From positions 186,001 through 250,000 of the forward strand of contig JAQFWX010000045.1 in NCBI GenBank assembly GCA_027605045.1: a stretch of DNA of 64,000 nucleotides, written 5' to 3'. Below the pieces are notes generated by a model. The model was not told where the DNA came from, made no database searches, and saw only the letters and a list, made by a program, of their open reading frames with translations. Numbering within the stretch: position 1 is the stretch's first letter; the number at the start of each line of letters is the position of its first letter. A program made the translations under genes and the position numbers. Source of the stretch: Phallus indusiatus. Taxonomy: Eukaryota; Basidiomycota; Agaricomycetes; Phallales; Phallaceae. Positions 34,145-47,263 of this stretch are shown here, one piece after another.

Positions 34145-37100
34145 ATGGCGTACCCGACGGCGACCACGCCTACTTCAGCAATGAGCAGCAGCAGCAGAGG
34201 CCGTATTCCAACTCCAAGTCGCTCCGTGAGCTCTTCTATTCCAACTCCAGGCCGTTCGCGGGCAGGTTCCGTTGCAAACGCGTCTGGACCTGCGTACACT
34301 CCTTCTCTAGAAGACAGCCCCGGAATGGCGAAAGCATTATCGGATGCTATTCGTGCAAACAACCCCAAGCAACACAAACAAACCAAGATCCCAGACAATG
34401 CATCTCCTGATTCTCCGACTTCTCAGTCAAATTCACACTCGTTCGCTGTCTCAGGTCGTCGGTCAGTTGCAAAAAATAATAATGCGCCTCCAAGCAGTAT
34501 AATCACAACGGGCTCTGTTTTGTCACAATCGAGAATTGTTTCCATGCCAAAGACACCTACGTCGAGCACCGCTAAGCCTAGCTATAGTTTCACGCCACGC
34601 GCTTCTACCTCTTCTGTTGTGTCACGTCCAGAGAGTCGACAGTCCGATCTTCGTGATGCTCGCGCCAAACCTGGCAAAGATCGATCTTTTGAAGTTGGAG
34701 ACGCAGTTCGTATAGAAAGTCTTGGGATGGAAGGAACATTGCGTTATCACGGTGCTATTGACGGTAAACCCGGTATGTGGGCCGGTGTCGAACTTGCACC
34801 TGGCTTTGCTGGACGCGGAAAGAATGACGGAACGGTCAATGGGTCAGTATTTCTTTGCTGCTTATCATATGTATAATCTAAAATTAGTTATTTAATGTTC
34901 TTTCTCTCTCTTTCGCTCTGCCAGCGTATCGTATTTCAGTTGCCCTCCGAAATGTGGAGTCTTCGTAGCCATGAACAAAATTTCAGCGCCGATACCCCGA
35001 CCTTCATCTGTTGCGTCCTCACGAAGCGGAAGAGTAACACCTGCACTATACAATTCAAGTATTAATGGAAGGGTTACTCCCGTCATTTCAAATGGGGGAA
35101 GAATCACACCAGCTATGTCTGCGAATGGGCGTGTAACCCCTGCACGATCTGTATCGACTTCCGGACGTGTAACGCCTTCTTCCTTTGCTACTCCAGGTGC
35201 TTCAGGGACTGGCCCACGTCAGTCCATTGCAGCTCCGGGTTTAACACCAACTGCGAAACCTAGAAAATCCACCGTTCCGTCAGACACCACTTTCACCGCT
35301 GGTTCGAGAGCTAGCAAGTATCTTAACATGACAGCGCAAGAGCTAAGCAGCTCCAAGAATGCCGACCAGAATTCTACTATTGCTGCTACTACTACGAATG
35401 GGAGGAATGGAAAGCATACTAGTCCTCCTCGCTCAACCCTTCCTGGGTCACCCTTCACTACTCCCAAAGCACCTACCACTTCCCGTCCTACTATTATGGG
35501 TATACCGACCCAGGGAGGTTTCAAACCTCGTCAATCTCTGGGCGCACATGGCCCCGGGACGCCCAGGTCGGGTCGAAAGACTGACATGCCACCTCCCCCA
35601 TCACCCGTCTCTCCTAGCAAACGCTTATTGGCAAGCTCCCCCTCGCAGGGAAAACTCGGGGTAGGTTTCGGTTTAACAGCCGTGAGCCCCTCGAGAAAAC
35701 TGGTAACTCCTACAAGTCCTTCCCCACGACGACTTATGACGCCCACCGGCTCTGAATATTCCTTTGGCGGTGAGGATATTAGAGATGAGAAAGAGAAAGG
35801 CGATCAGATTTCGGCTCTTGAAGCTAGGAATAGAGAGCTGCAAGAGCGAATTGCGAGTCTTATGAATGGGAAAAGTATGTCCATTGGTGAGGCGATGTCA
35901 CCTGCGCCAACATCCTCGTCTCATTCAAATGGTGCTTCACCTGTTGCTCTCTCATCACTACCACCCCCATTGCCGCCACTACCGCCACCTCCACCACCAC
36001 CGTCGTTACCCGTAATTCCTGTCGTAGACAATACCGCTTTGGAAGAAGAGAAGGCTCGAACAGCGGCAGCTCAAGCCCGTATTTCCGAATTGGAAACCCA
36101 AGTCCGCTTCCATGAACGTGCGGTGAGAGAGCGTGAATCAAGACTCGACGCTCTCGGTCGAGATTTGAAAACCAAAGAGGAAGAAGTTGAGAAAGTTCGT
36201 ACAGAGGGCGACACTCGTACTCGGGAACTCAAGACCAAGTTGGAGGATGCCGAGGTTCTCGTTGAGAGTTTGCGGGCTGCTGTTGAGGAAGTTAGAGAGG
36301 GCAAGAAAGAGGAAACTGAGGCGATCGTTGGTGCGAAGGACAAGGAGATTGAGTTGCTCAATGTGAAAGTTTCGAGACTCGTCTCCGAGTTCGACGCGGA
36401 AGGGTTGACATGACATCCCAAATTGAGGAACTACGTAAAGCCGGACAGGTAATGTGGTGGTTTTCTTCCATTTTTAATTCTTTTCATTTTATTCATCTCA
36501 TGCATATAAAAGGAAACTATCGCTCTTTACGAGGAGAAACTCGACGATGCCGAAACGAAGCGCTGGGAGATGGATGATCGTGTCCGCGAATTGGAAGACA
36601 AAGTTCGCAAACAGAAACGGTCAATGTCTCCTACTACAATCGTGCAGCATGCCTCTGAAGCAGCTAAAATCGAAAACGAGACTCTCCGCGAGCAAGTAAC
36701 GCATTTGGAACGCAAAGTCAATCAGCTGGAGACTCAGCTCGAGTGTGTCCGGATAACGCGGATAAAGAGGAGCAAGCTATACGCGGTAGAATCGTCAAGT
36801 ACAAGGACAACGAGGCGCTGCTGAAGCACGAGCTTATGGAGGCTCGTTCTGAAGTTGAAAATCGGAAAAAGGCTGAAGCAGTTAGTAAAGCTCGAATCGA
36901 GGAGGTCGAAGAGGCTCTTCGCGAGAATGCTGTTGCCCTTGAGAATGCTCGTGCCGACATTGAAAACTTGAGGACCGAGTTAGCTGTATGTGCATGGTTT
37001 CGTCCTTTTTTCGGTTCATTTGATATATTTTTTTTCAGAATCTTGGAGGGCTGCAAACTGGCGTCGTAAGCAACAAAGCTGATGAAGACAGTGCCCGACG

Positions 37101-38588
37101 TGCAGCCGATAAAGCTCGCCTCGAAGAAATCAGTCAACTGAAAGAACTCTTGGAATCTACTCGCATTGCTAAACAAGACTCGGATAACATGTACGAAACT
37201 GCTAAACAGGAAACAGCTGCCGCATCCCAACAGATCCAGGAATTACAACAAACGATTGAGACATTGGAGCACGAGAAGGCTGAGGCAAGTTCATTTTTCA
37301 AGTTCTCGTTTCACTATGTCCGCTCATTGTGTACTCCTCAGCTTGAACGGAACTTTGAGAAAGCCGTTGAACTTGCTGAGGAGCAAAAAGCTAATGCTGA
37401 ATCGGATAGGAAATCTTTGCATCGCGAGCAGTCCGTTATTGGAAATCAACGAGATTCGGTCCTTTCTAACGGCTCCCGTTCCCAAGGAGAAGAAATCACA
37501 GGGCTCAAGTAAGATAACTTCGGAACTCTTTTTCTAGAAGAAATGTGTTTAACCAGATATGAAATTAGATATATTATCCAGGAACTTAACAAAGAGAATG
37601 CCCAAATCACATCTCGACTCGCATTACTGGAATCTGAGAAGAAACTTCTGCAAGAAGAATGTGAGGAACTCCGAGAGGCTATGCGTATACTCGAGAATAA
37701 TGTCAATGATGAATTAAAACAATTGGATGAGGGATCGTCCGAAACGATATCGGAGGACACTCAAAAAGCTTTGAAAGAAGCTAGAACGAAACATGAGGTA
37801 ATCGTTTTTCGTTGCGTTAACATTATTTCATATTTTTTAATTTTATTTCTCTCCCAGGTGGAGCTCGGCCAATTAAGACAGAAATTAAAGGAGATGGAGC
37901 AAAAGCATGCGCAAGTCGTTAATGATGTATGTATTAACACCATTTCATTGATGAGGTACATGGTTGTATTCATTTCTTTTAGCTCAATAAGGAAGTCAGC
38001 GAACTTGAGACATTGATTGAGGCCAAGGTCAGTATGAGGTTACCGAATTACTTCAAACAGAAACTAATGAAACACCGGTTAATTCAAGATCTACCGTGAG
38101 GTAAGAAAGAACGTATTCATGAACTGGTTGTGACTAGGCGCTGATTCAAGTACAGGACGAGCTCGAACGCGAATTGGAACGGTGCAAGGACAAACTTGAT
38201 CGTGCATCGCAACGGAAACATTCAAAGACAAATGGTGATCCCGTTGTTAATCCCCCTACAGAAACATCCAGACCTGCTTCAACTGCGTCGTCCTCACATG
38301 AAAGCAAGAATAGCATTGATCAAAGTTTGATGGGTGATGTATGCGAGATATGCGAAGAACCCGGGCACGATATTTTCAGCTGTCATCTGCTCAAAGGTGA
38401 CGTACCAAGCTCTAACAGCAGAACATCATATACCTTGAGTGCTACGGATTCGGAATCTTCGGACATCTGGTGTGAGGATTGTGAAACGCCGGGGTATGAG
38501 CTTGTGATTGCCTTATTCAATTATTGTGCTTACGCTTTGCTTTAGCCATACCGCTGCTGACTGTCCACATTCGATGGAAGTATTTTGA
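34145..38588 (+). CDS. CLIP-170-like CAP-Gly microtubule plus-end protein
   Basis: Multi-exon, about 1,150 aa. A Ser/Pro-rich N-terminus precedes one CAP-Gly domain (FEVGDAVRIESLGMEGTLRY, then GKPGMWAGVELAPGFAGR, GKNDGTVNG, and after the intron YFSCPPKCGVFV). A basic Ser/Thr-Pro region full of GRVTP repeats follows, then long coiled coils. The C-terminus has two zinc knuckles: CEICEEPGHDIFSC and CEDCETPGH with a final DCPH. This is the layout of CLIP-170, fission yeast Tip1 and yeast Bik1, which track growing microtubule ends and link to dynein. Single-base deletions are needed to explain frame breaks near 36400 and 36743. One intron starting at 37285 uses a GC donor (GAG|gcaagt) and its retention would stay in frame. 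Confidence 0.88.
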
Positions 38589-38892
38589 ATATAAATGCGT
38601 ATATACCCATGGACTTCCTCCGGAACCTCATTTCGCTTTGAAAATTCATCCAGCCTCTCGTTGTCTAGTTTTGCGATCGAATTACATTATGTCATTTTTT
38701 TTTGTATCACGCCCAAACATTACAAATAGTTTACATTATAGTTTTTGGATATCCTCCGTGTTAGCTGTTCGATGCATTTTGTTGAGCTCTGAAGGAAAAT
38801 ATCTACGCTTGAACCTCAATTTGGAATTGCCCGCCAAGCGACCGACTCAAAGCTTATCGGAGTTTAAAATTGCGAACCGACAGAATTTTTGC

Positions 38893-39180
38893 TATAAAAA
38901 CACCGACCGCGCCAAAGTCGTTCTTCCATCTCTCTCTCGCAATGTCTACCACATCCTTGGTAAGTCTTGTCTTGATTTTCCTTCCTTACCTTTCCCTTTG
39001 CTACGTGATGATACGTATGCCGCCCCAGTCGTAGTCTGTAAAACTTTGACGAAAGGCTCTGCACCGCCAAACTCAATTTTTGTGCACCTCTGAAACCATT
39101 CTTTTCGGCCTCTGAGTATTTGGTTCTATTATAACTGACATTTATTTGACAGGAGAGTACCATTTTATATACGGGATTTT
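38893..39180 (+). other. TATA box followed by a possible mini-gene
   Basis: TATAAAAA at 38893-38900, then ATG at 38942 with six codons (MSTTSL) running into a canonical gtaagt donor at 38960. An acceptor at 39152 would give only about 15 codons in total. Promoter and donor look real, the product does not. It may be a short non-coding transcript or a gene whose later exons I cannot place. Confidence 0.25.
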
Positions 39181-39768
39181 AAATACTAGTTACCAGGTTA
39201 GTACTGTCGATATTGGTTTTGAATTTGAAAGTGTTACCTTTGCTTTGCGTCGTGAATTTGAAGCACCGGCGTTTGTGCTTTATTCGCTGACGGTGTAGCA
39301 CAATTTTAATCTGATGATATTCTTTCCACCTTTTCTGCAGCTTTGCTGTGAAGAGATTACTCGAATAAAACTAAGAACAGCCAACTGAACTCTTCCTAAT
39401 TCTTCACTTATCTCATGAACCTCGTATCTCAAATCCTTCTGTTTTAGGGACGACAATCGAAAGCTTGTTGCTGGGGTAGAAGTCAGTGGAAAGTCGCATT
39501 TTTGATTAAGGGCAGGTGATATGGAATTAGGTCAAGATATTTTCTAGATTAATACTTGATAGTACATCTTTAACTGCATGTCAGTCCATGTCTATTAATA
39601 TACAGACGCAATTTAGGACAATTGCATCGCAAGAAATAGGAATTCTAGCTTCCGACGGGTCAATGTATGTGAACAATAAGTGCTGGTTGTACGTATTTTT
39701 AAGAAAATACTGAAAGAAGGAATTTGGTCTGATATTCTAAAATAGAGCATTCCGATGGAATATGCTGG
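39181..39768. other. Intergenic, no gene seen
   Basis: AT-rich DNA between the CLIP-like and SQS1-like genes, which converge here. No domain-bearing frame. Confidence 0.45.
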
Positions 39769-42700
39769 TTATCGTGTCGCACCCAGCCCCAATTTGGATG
39801 TCTTGATAATAGCAGTCAAGGGGTCCGCTAATCCACCAACCACACCTATACGCTGTCCTTCAGACCATCTGAAGGAGAGAAGTTCATTGAGCGCAAAAAT
39901 TAACGAAAGCAAACCAAGCAACGTACCCCATTTTTTCTAGTATCTTGAATCCTATATTCGAACTGTCAATTTTAGGAGCTGCGGCACCCACTTCGTCACC
40001 ATCTCGTGTTCGAATTCTGACACGCCGTTGCACAGTTTCATTGCGAAGGACCCTCCTGATCTTGTGCTCTTTCACGGCAAACCCAGAACGTGAGGTCCGA
40101 GACAAAGTCATATACCTACTTCCCTCCACCCCGTCGCTCTGCTTTTTCAGATTGAACGCCATAGCGAGATCATGAGCTTCTTTCCTCCACGGCTTGTCTT
40201 TCGGCGGCAAAATAACCGTCTGAATTTCGGGATTAGGAAGAAAGGTCGTCCGAATGAAATGTTCAAGTGTTTCAAGTCGTGATATTTTCAAAATCCGGAT
40301 GGCGCTTGATGAGATATACTGGATCTCCAGCTTCTCTGTAACATCATCGGATAACGGAGTGGATGACCCTTTCGCGGTTTTTCGTGCAAGTTCTTTTTGG
40401 GGCTTGGAGAGCTTATTCTTCCCGGATGGAGAAAAATTCTTTGCTAAATTTGCTTGATCCAATTCCATCTCTGCTAACTCGCGTTGCAATTGACGTTCCC
40501 GTTTTCTTTCGGCTTTCTTGACACGATCTTGTTCCCACCGTTCCTTAAGACCAGGAGGTAGATATTTAGCCTTTTCTTTCTTTCCTGTATCTGAGATGGA
40601 CGTGAGAATCCATTGAAAAATGAGGAAAAGAATATGATTACTATATGATATATCCCACTCAAATGAACCATTATGTATTGCATTGAATACTTCTTTGCCT
40701 TTCTTCTTATCTTTTTTATTCTTTCGACCCTTGCGTCTACCAGGTTCATAAAGCCAGGCCTCGTTTTCGTCTAGAATATCCTACCAATGGGTTTAGAACC
40801 ATGACATATTTTACACCATCCTATGAACCTACCTGAATTTTGGAGAGATATCGTTCATCCTGTTCGGCTTTCTCCAGCAACTTTTCGATATCGTCGTCGT
40901 CATCGTCATCATCTTCCTCCTCTTCACTTGAAGAATCGGAACTGAAAATGGCCTTTTGTTTTCCCTTTCCATTTTTTTTGACTGTAGGATCCTGACCCCC
41001 GTTCTTCCCCTTCTCATCATTTCTCAACTTCTTCAACTTTGTATGGAAGCTAACTTCCTCGGAAAGATCAGCCGACTCCAAGCTCAATTCGTCTTCAATT
41101 TTTTCTTCGCCTTCGCCTTCGTCATCGTTACTCGTAGATTCAGCACTGCTTCCTCCCCTCTCCAAAGCCTCATCTTCTTCTCTCATTTTCATCTCATCTT
41201 CAAGGTCATCGATAGTTTCTCCAGTTCCGTTGCCTTTACTCAAATTCTCTACTCCATGAACAAACCGGATAAGGTCCTTTATGTCAATCTCCGGATCAAT
41301 AGATTCCTCCTCCTGTCCAACCTGTTTGCTCGATTCGGGACCCCCAAGTACGTCTTCATCACTAGATTCATCCACGCTCCCCCATTCTATATCAGAGCCT
41401 TGTCTCCTTTGCGCTTTCATTCCTTTTTTCTCTCGTCCGATGTTACTATCATCTTCAAGGACTCTCTCTTCCCGCTGCAATCCTCGCGCTAAAAGAGACG
41501 GCATCTTCTTATATACACTGTTCCTTTTGCTACCCCGGCTGGCAATTTTGTCTTTTTTGAGCATTCGTCTCATTCTAGGTGTCACTTTGAGGCCAGAGAG
41601 AGCTTGCGCTTTCACTGCACGTCTGATAAGGTCGGATGGTGAGGTGGGTGTGAATGACAAAGACGGAAGGGATGTGGAGGTTGAAGTTTGATTTGTGAAC
41701 GGCTCAATGGTAGAGGAGACGTTGGGTGGATGTGAACGTGAGTGTGGATGAGAGTTCGGAGCCTCGTATACTACTTCATCATCTGACGTGACACCTACAG
41801 GTGCTTGTAACGATGTCGAGTCATATTGAATGCTGTCGTTAAGGTTGGTATTATCAGCGTCCAGTGCGTTGGGATCGGTGGATATAATGAATAAGGGAGG
41901 TTCGGGTGAATGAGTTTCTTCGAGCGTTAGAGCGGATTGGAGCTCGGATGTGGATGGTATTAAGCTCAAATCGGGAATGACATTCGCTTCACTTTCGTCA
42001 TTCATCGCTATTGTTTCCACCTCTATAGTTGTTTCATCTGGTTGAACAACCAACGTGGCTGAACTGGATGACGCCGCCAAAATTGAAACATCGTCCTGAA
42101 CCTGAATTTGAGCTGTAGATTCGACAGCTGAATCCAAGGTGGTTTCAACAGTCGAATTTACTTTTAAAGGCACAGAGTCAACTTCCGGACGATCCTCGCT
42201 TTCGGAATCGGAGTCAGATTTTACAGCCTCTTCATCATCGTCATCATCATTGTCATTTATAATCTCGGGGTGAAATATCCTTTCGACAGTACTAGCGGAA
42301 GGGAGTACTTGGTCAGCGTGTTCCTCTATAGAATACGAATTAGCATGATAGACACGAAACACAGCAAAACAGCGTACTGTCTTCTCCTGGAACATGTAAA
42401 ATCTCTTCTCGCTCTCTGAACAGCAACGTTTGATGTTCACCGCGAACAAACTCGACAGGTTTGAGGAGGGGTCTGTCACGTTCTAGGGCTGCAAGTGATA
42501 TCCGTGGAGCTTTGCTGGTAAACGTAGGTCGCTTGGGAGGCTGAGGGGAGGAATTTGAATGGTTTCCGTCCGAAAAGCCCAGACCAATACCCTTTCCTCG
42601 AAAGCCGGAACCCCTTCCTCTTCTCTGAGCCATATGAGAAAATGCGAGAGGAATTGGTGGTGGAACAAGTGAAGCACGTCCTCTCCATGGGCCTGCTCTT

Positions 42701-43162
42701 CCTCTGAAACCGGGACTGGGACCACCTCGATGTGCTGGAGCAGGATTAGGTATGGTAGACCTCGGAGGCGGTTGTTGACTAGGAGCTGATTTTCCTACAA
42801 AATCTACGGGTAAACGGTTTAGTGAAAAATCCGTTTTGAAAAAGTAAAACAACAAAAAAGAACTTGCCTTCAAAGCTTCCCTCGAACACAATAGCCTCAT
42901 CTGGGTCGCTTATTGAAAGATCGTTGAACAGATCAAGCGTATGGGACGTCTGTATCCCTGGTTCCAGCCACGTCTCACGACGAGAGGGTGGTTGAGATGA
43001 AGGAGGATTTCCTCTCCCTCCACCTCTCCCTCCACCTCTTCCACCGCCTCTTCCACCCCTTGTGCCACGACCTGTGTGCCCTCTGTCTCCACCTCCGCGC
43101 CCTCTGCCTCCCCCACGGGCTGCATCGTTGTTCTGCCCTCTGTTACCACGTCCTCGAGGCAT
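39769..43162 (-). CDS. SQS1: SQS1-like R3H and G-patch protein
   Basis: The start at 43162 opens an RGG-rich N-terminus (GGGRGRGGGDRGHTGRGTRG). Further segments are Arg/Gly-rich (FRGRAGPWRGR), then a short LLFREREEILHVPG motif, a long acidic Asp/Glu/Ser region (about 40.9-42.3 kb), and a conserved C-terminus. An R3H domain spans about 40090-40290 (FIRTTFLPNPEIQTVILPP, KEAHDLAMAFNL, SRYMTLSRTSRSG), and a G-patch ends the protein at 39769 (IGFKILEKMG, intron, WSEGQRIG, TSKLGLGATR). Yeast Sqs1/Pfa1 uses its G-patch to stimulate the DEAH helicase Prp43 in splicing and ribosome assembly. The order acidic-R3H-G-patch and the extreme C-terminal G-patch support this assignment. Confidence 0.85.
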
Positions 43163-43759
43163 TATCAGGGAATCAATTGAATATGGGTGTGTATGTTTAT
43201 GGTGGTAAAATGTGAATGTGAACTAGTGAGAGATTGGTGGAAGAATAAGCAGACCGAAATATAAAATCTAAACCGATTCAACACGCTGTTATGCACACCA
43301 TACGCCTCAAATTATGAGACTTTTAAAAACTCACTCAAATTTTTTTCAAGTTCCACTCAAGTTAAACTAACATCGTCATGCACGCTTGCTTGTAATGTTT
43401 TGTTTTTATGGAGACGTTGATGCGGTTCTCAGTCGACCAAGCTCTCGGTGCCGCTGAACGTCACACGTCACAAATTCCGCATTGCATGTAAGTCACTGGA
43501 CTGAATATCAGAATCCAGATTCCATTTACACCGCATTCGCCCCAAAGAAATCTTCCTTTCTTTTGGAGTATTACCTGGTTGACACCCGTGCGTGTGGCCT
43601 TTTTCTCTCTCAATTTTTCTTGTTAAATTACTTATAAGAGTCATCTGATACCTTTGCGTTCGGCAGATTCAGGTTCGCATCGCTTTCAATCATGACTGTA
43701 CTATGTTATTCAAGTGCCACTAGGATTCCACTTGTTCTTCCCAGAGACACGCAACTATC
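43163..43759. other. Divergent promoter of SQS1-like and SNX3 genes
   Basis: Upstream DNA of both genes. No coding signal seen. Confidence 0.5.
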
Positions 43760-44527
43760 ATGACCACACCTTCACCCTTCTTTCGAGGATTCGAAGATAC
43801 CAGGCTGGCCGGCCGTGAACAAACGGTAAGGCTCGATTTTTGAAAAACTGGGATCTACGTTGCCCCTTATCAGTATACTTCACCATTTCATTGCCATAGA
43901 TCGAAGAGATGTACAGCGTCCCAGAAAGTTTCCTTGAAATAGAGGTGCGAAATCCTCAGACACACGGTATGTCCACAGGCCCCGACCTTGACGATCGAAA
44001 TCCGGTTACCGAGATGTTTTGGAATAGGCTTCGGACGGAAAATGTACACGGATTACGAGGTCATGTGCAAGGTCAGTTACGCTATCCTCATATCCCACAG
44101 AAGCGGTTTCAGCTTTCAATCACTACTAGACGAACATTCCAGCCTTTAAACTACGTCACTCTATTGTCAGACGACGCTACTCCGACTTTGAAGCCTTTCG
44201 TGATATACTGGAGCGCGAATCCACGCGGGTCAATATCCCGCCACTACCTGGTGGGACGATCTCTATTACTCTCTCAAGCACAGCTCTTATAGACTTCTCT
44301 TCTAGGCAAAGTCTTCACCAACAGATTCTCAGACGAAGTCATAGAGAACCGACGGGAAGGTCTGGAGAGATTCTTGACTATTGTGGCCGGTCATCCTTTA
44401 TTACAGGTCAGTCCACGACCGCGCCAGAACGAAGTATTTGTATCTTGACACCATAATCCAGACGGGAAGTAAGGTCCTCTGCGCGTTCCTGCAAGATCCG
44501 GCTTGGGACAAATCACAATGGCTGTAA
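43760..44527 (+). CDS. SNX3: Sorting nexin 3 (SNX3/GRD19)
   Basis: Six exons (43760-43825, 43900-43966, 44028-44071, 44130-44250, 44306-44406, 44462-44527) join in frame to 154 aa, the normal size for SNX3. Almost the whole protein is one PX domain: [18 protein letters not shown], then [20 protein letters not shown], then the PI3P-binding [17 protein letters not shown], the [12 protein letters not shown] loop and [19 protein letters not shown]. The C-terminus is SQWL. It binds PI3P on endosomes and works with retromer to return cargo to the Golgi. Every exon junction keeps the family sequence, so this is among the safest calls here. Confidence 0.95.
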
Positions 44528-45449
44528 TGCAGAAGGTAAGCGGTATTGGGATTTACATAAACAGCCTTTGATGTTCCTTTATGGTCAGAGTCCTTGGTGG
44601 TGCTGTTCAAGTTGTTGCTGAATTCATATGTTTCATTCCTTCCTCCCTTACTCTTTCTCACATCTCTTATTAGTTTCCGCTTTTCCTTTCTATGACTCAT
44701 TTACATTCACTGTACCTTCCATAGCGATCCACCGCGTTTCTTGATATCAGTTTTGAATACATTCTTATATCGCCTTTCATCGCAATCTACACCCTGATTT
44801 ACCAAATGGAATCCGATATGGTATTTTATTCGATACGCCATTGGCCACTGAGGCGATTTCCTGCACTGGCGATGGGCAATTAATACCGATCTAGAGGAGC
44901 TGCAACTCGGAATATGTGCAACTACACCGGGATCAAATACGGACTCGTAAAGACCATGTTTTTGATTCCATCGGGCCAATCCGGGCTGTCGAGAAACCAT
45001 CCGTTCGTTAAAAAGGTTATTCCAGGTTATTCCGTGTCTATCAGAATAAAACGTCAGGCCGAAGCCTTTTGTGACGCCTTAAGTTCCATTGCTCGGCCTT
45101 ACTTTACATAAGAACTCACGTCCGATACGAAAGTTCTCAACACCAAACCCTGCTCAGTGCTTGTTTTTGTTACCAGTCTGACCTTTGCGATAAAGACATA
45201 TTTACTTAAGATCATAAACCCCGATACCTCCAAAAGGCTATCTCACAGACTTATCGCCGTTATCTAAGCTTTGTCGGCAAAGCCACAATCTTAAGACAAT
45301 TTTGGAGCTACAGCTTTCAAACTTCAATATTTCCGAGGTCAGTCTACTAGTAAATGCCATGATATTGTGGGTATTTACTCTAACGCCATGTCCAGAGCCT
45401 TTGACGTTTCAAGACACGAGAAATCCAATCTAGGATCGTCGTTAGTGCC
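44528..45449. other. Intergenic, no gene seen
   Basis: Open frames here (for example minus 44707-45000) lack known domains. Possibly decayed sequence; nothing can be assigned. Confidence 0.4.
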
Positions 45450-46757
45450 ATGTCCCAATCAACAAAACACAATTCCCAACGCGTTATCTTCCTGGGCGCA
45501 ACAGGATACATAGGCGGTGCGTTTTTAGGTTAACTTCAAGGGTTTCAGAGATCGAGCCTTCCATTGATCTAGGCACCGTCCTGGTCAGCGTCCTTCAAAC
45601 CTATCCGAATTGGGAGATCACAGCTCTAGTCCGAAACCCTTCATCAGTCAATTCGTTAAAGACGATCGGGGTTAGCCAGGTCATAATAGGAAGTCATGAT
45701 GATCTTGAGCTGATAGTCAAATTGACATCAGACACGGACATTGTAATCAATTGCGCTGACGCCGATGACCTGCCTTTAACCAGAGCTATCGTCGAAGGCG
45801 TCAAGCTTAGGACCAAGAATATCCAAGCCGGTGGAGGAGGAAGAAAACCCATTTGGATTCATACTAGTGGCACCGGTGTAGTTGGAGATGAGGCTGAAGG
45901 AGAATTTACCGAATCTGGAAAGAAAATCTGGAATGTGAGTGGTTATCAAGTTGAGCTCGACTTCCCAAAACTCTCACCTGGTTCACAGGACAATAACGAA
46001 GATGATATCCGCTCCATACCAGCTGAGAATCCACACAGACTGGTTGATCTTGAGTCTGTCATTTGAACCGCTTGTTACTATCAATGTCCTAAACACTTTC
46101 TCTCAGAATATTCCGTGCGGACACCAGCGATTACTGTTCCGCATACATTATCGCCCCAAGTACGATATACGGTATAGGAGCTGGACCGGTCAATAGGATT
46201 TCACAGGTATAGTCATATATCGACATCCTCTATATTGAAACTCACCCACAAGGGTAGCAAATACCAGGCGCCGTTCATGTCGCCATCAAACGAAAGCAGG
46301 CAGTATTCGTGGGCAAAGGCACAAACAAATGGAACAATGTCCACATTGCCGACTTGGCAACACTTTATCTTCTCGTGATCGCTCGAGCATTATCAGGAGT
46401 TCAAGAAACGTCGTCCTACGCCAAATTTTACTTTGCTAGTGTACAAGAGCATGTGTGGGGTGACATCATTCGACAGATAGGTCAGATTCTGTTCGAGGCG
46501 AAAAGGCTTCCAAGTCCGGATGTGAAGAGCGTGAAGTTGAGTGAAGAACCTGGACTCAAGTGAGTACTTATCAGAAATTTGTGACGACCATGTGTCATTA
46601 CTCTTCCTCTTCTCTTTTTAGGTACGTGGCAAATAATTCCCGGTCTGTGTCCGAGCGTGGATTCGGTATCGGCTGGAGGCCTCACGCCGCTTCTATCGAA
46701 GAAACTCTTGAAGAGGACGTGCTAGCGACACTAGCTAAAGCTGACAAGGGGGCATGA
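45450..46757 (+). CDS. NAD(P)-binding NmrA/epimerase-like oxidoreductase
   Basis: The first exon has a Rossmann start, RVIFLGATGYIGG, carrying the GxxGxxG nucleotide loop. Later exons give ITALVRNPSSV, TDIVINCADADDLPL, PIWIHTSGTGVVGD, an APSTIYGIGAGPVNR segment with the short-chain YxxxK region altered, and NKWNNVHIADLATLYLLVI. The last exon ends with SIEETLEEDVLATLAK. This is the extended SDR/NmrA-like fold common in fungi, often acting as a redox sensor or an NADP-dependent reductase; substrate unknown. Stop at 46755. Its last exon and 3' flank are duplicated at 48701-48910. It precedes two HNH genes but no functional link is evident. Confidence 0.8.
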
Positions 46758-47263
46758 AGGAATAGTGGGCAACTGAAAAACACGGGAGTAAAAGTTTTGT
46801 ATTAAATGTAAAATTATGAATATATGAATTCAGAACACAACGCCGGCGGATGTGTCATTTTAGGTCGAAGGACTTGGACTAGCTTCATAGGAGCTTTGAG
46901 CCTGAAGATAAGCTCCGAACCATGTCCAAAACCTGGCAATTGGAGAGAGGTTTCGAGAATACTGAGTTCCCGTACCGTCGTCTCGGCGGCCTATACCCAA
47001 AGTGACAACCTATAATATATACATGCATTGACTCTTTCAGGTGGGAAGACAAAACTACTATCAAAGAGGACAGCTAACACTCATTACAAAGTTAATGGAA
47101 CTGATTACCAGTACACACTTTGCGTTTAGTAGTACATTAGCTGCAACCATCAAACGAGCGTCAAAGATTTACCTTGCTTCAACCGTGGGGCGGTATGTTA
47201 TGACGCGTGAAACCAATCGACTTGTCGTGCCTTTAGTTGAAGCACGTCTCAGCATGTCTCAGC
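46758..47263. other. Intergenic, no gene seen
   Basis: 3' flank of the oxidoreductase and promoter of HNH gene 1. Nothing further supported. Confidence 0.45.

Noticed and set aside
36401..36416. 5-bp tandem duplication TGACATGACA as the cause of the CLIP frame break
   Set aside because: A single missing base just upstream explains the frame and gives a better coiled-coil reading, in line with other sites in the window.
44707..45000. Minus-strand gene of 97 codons
   Set aside because: No domain, no intron logic and no promoter; probably a chance open frame.
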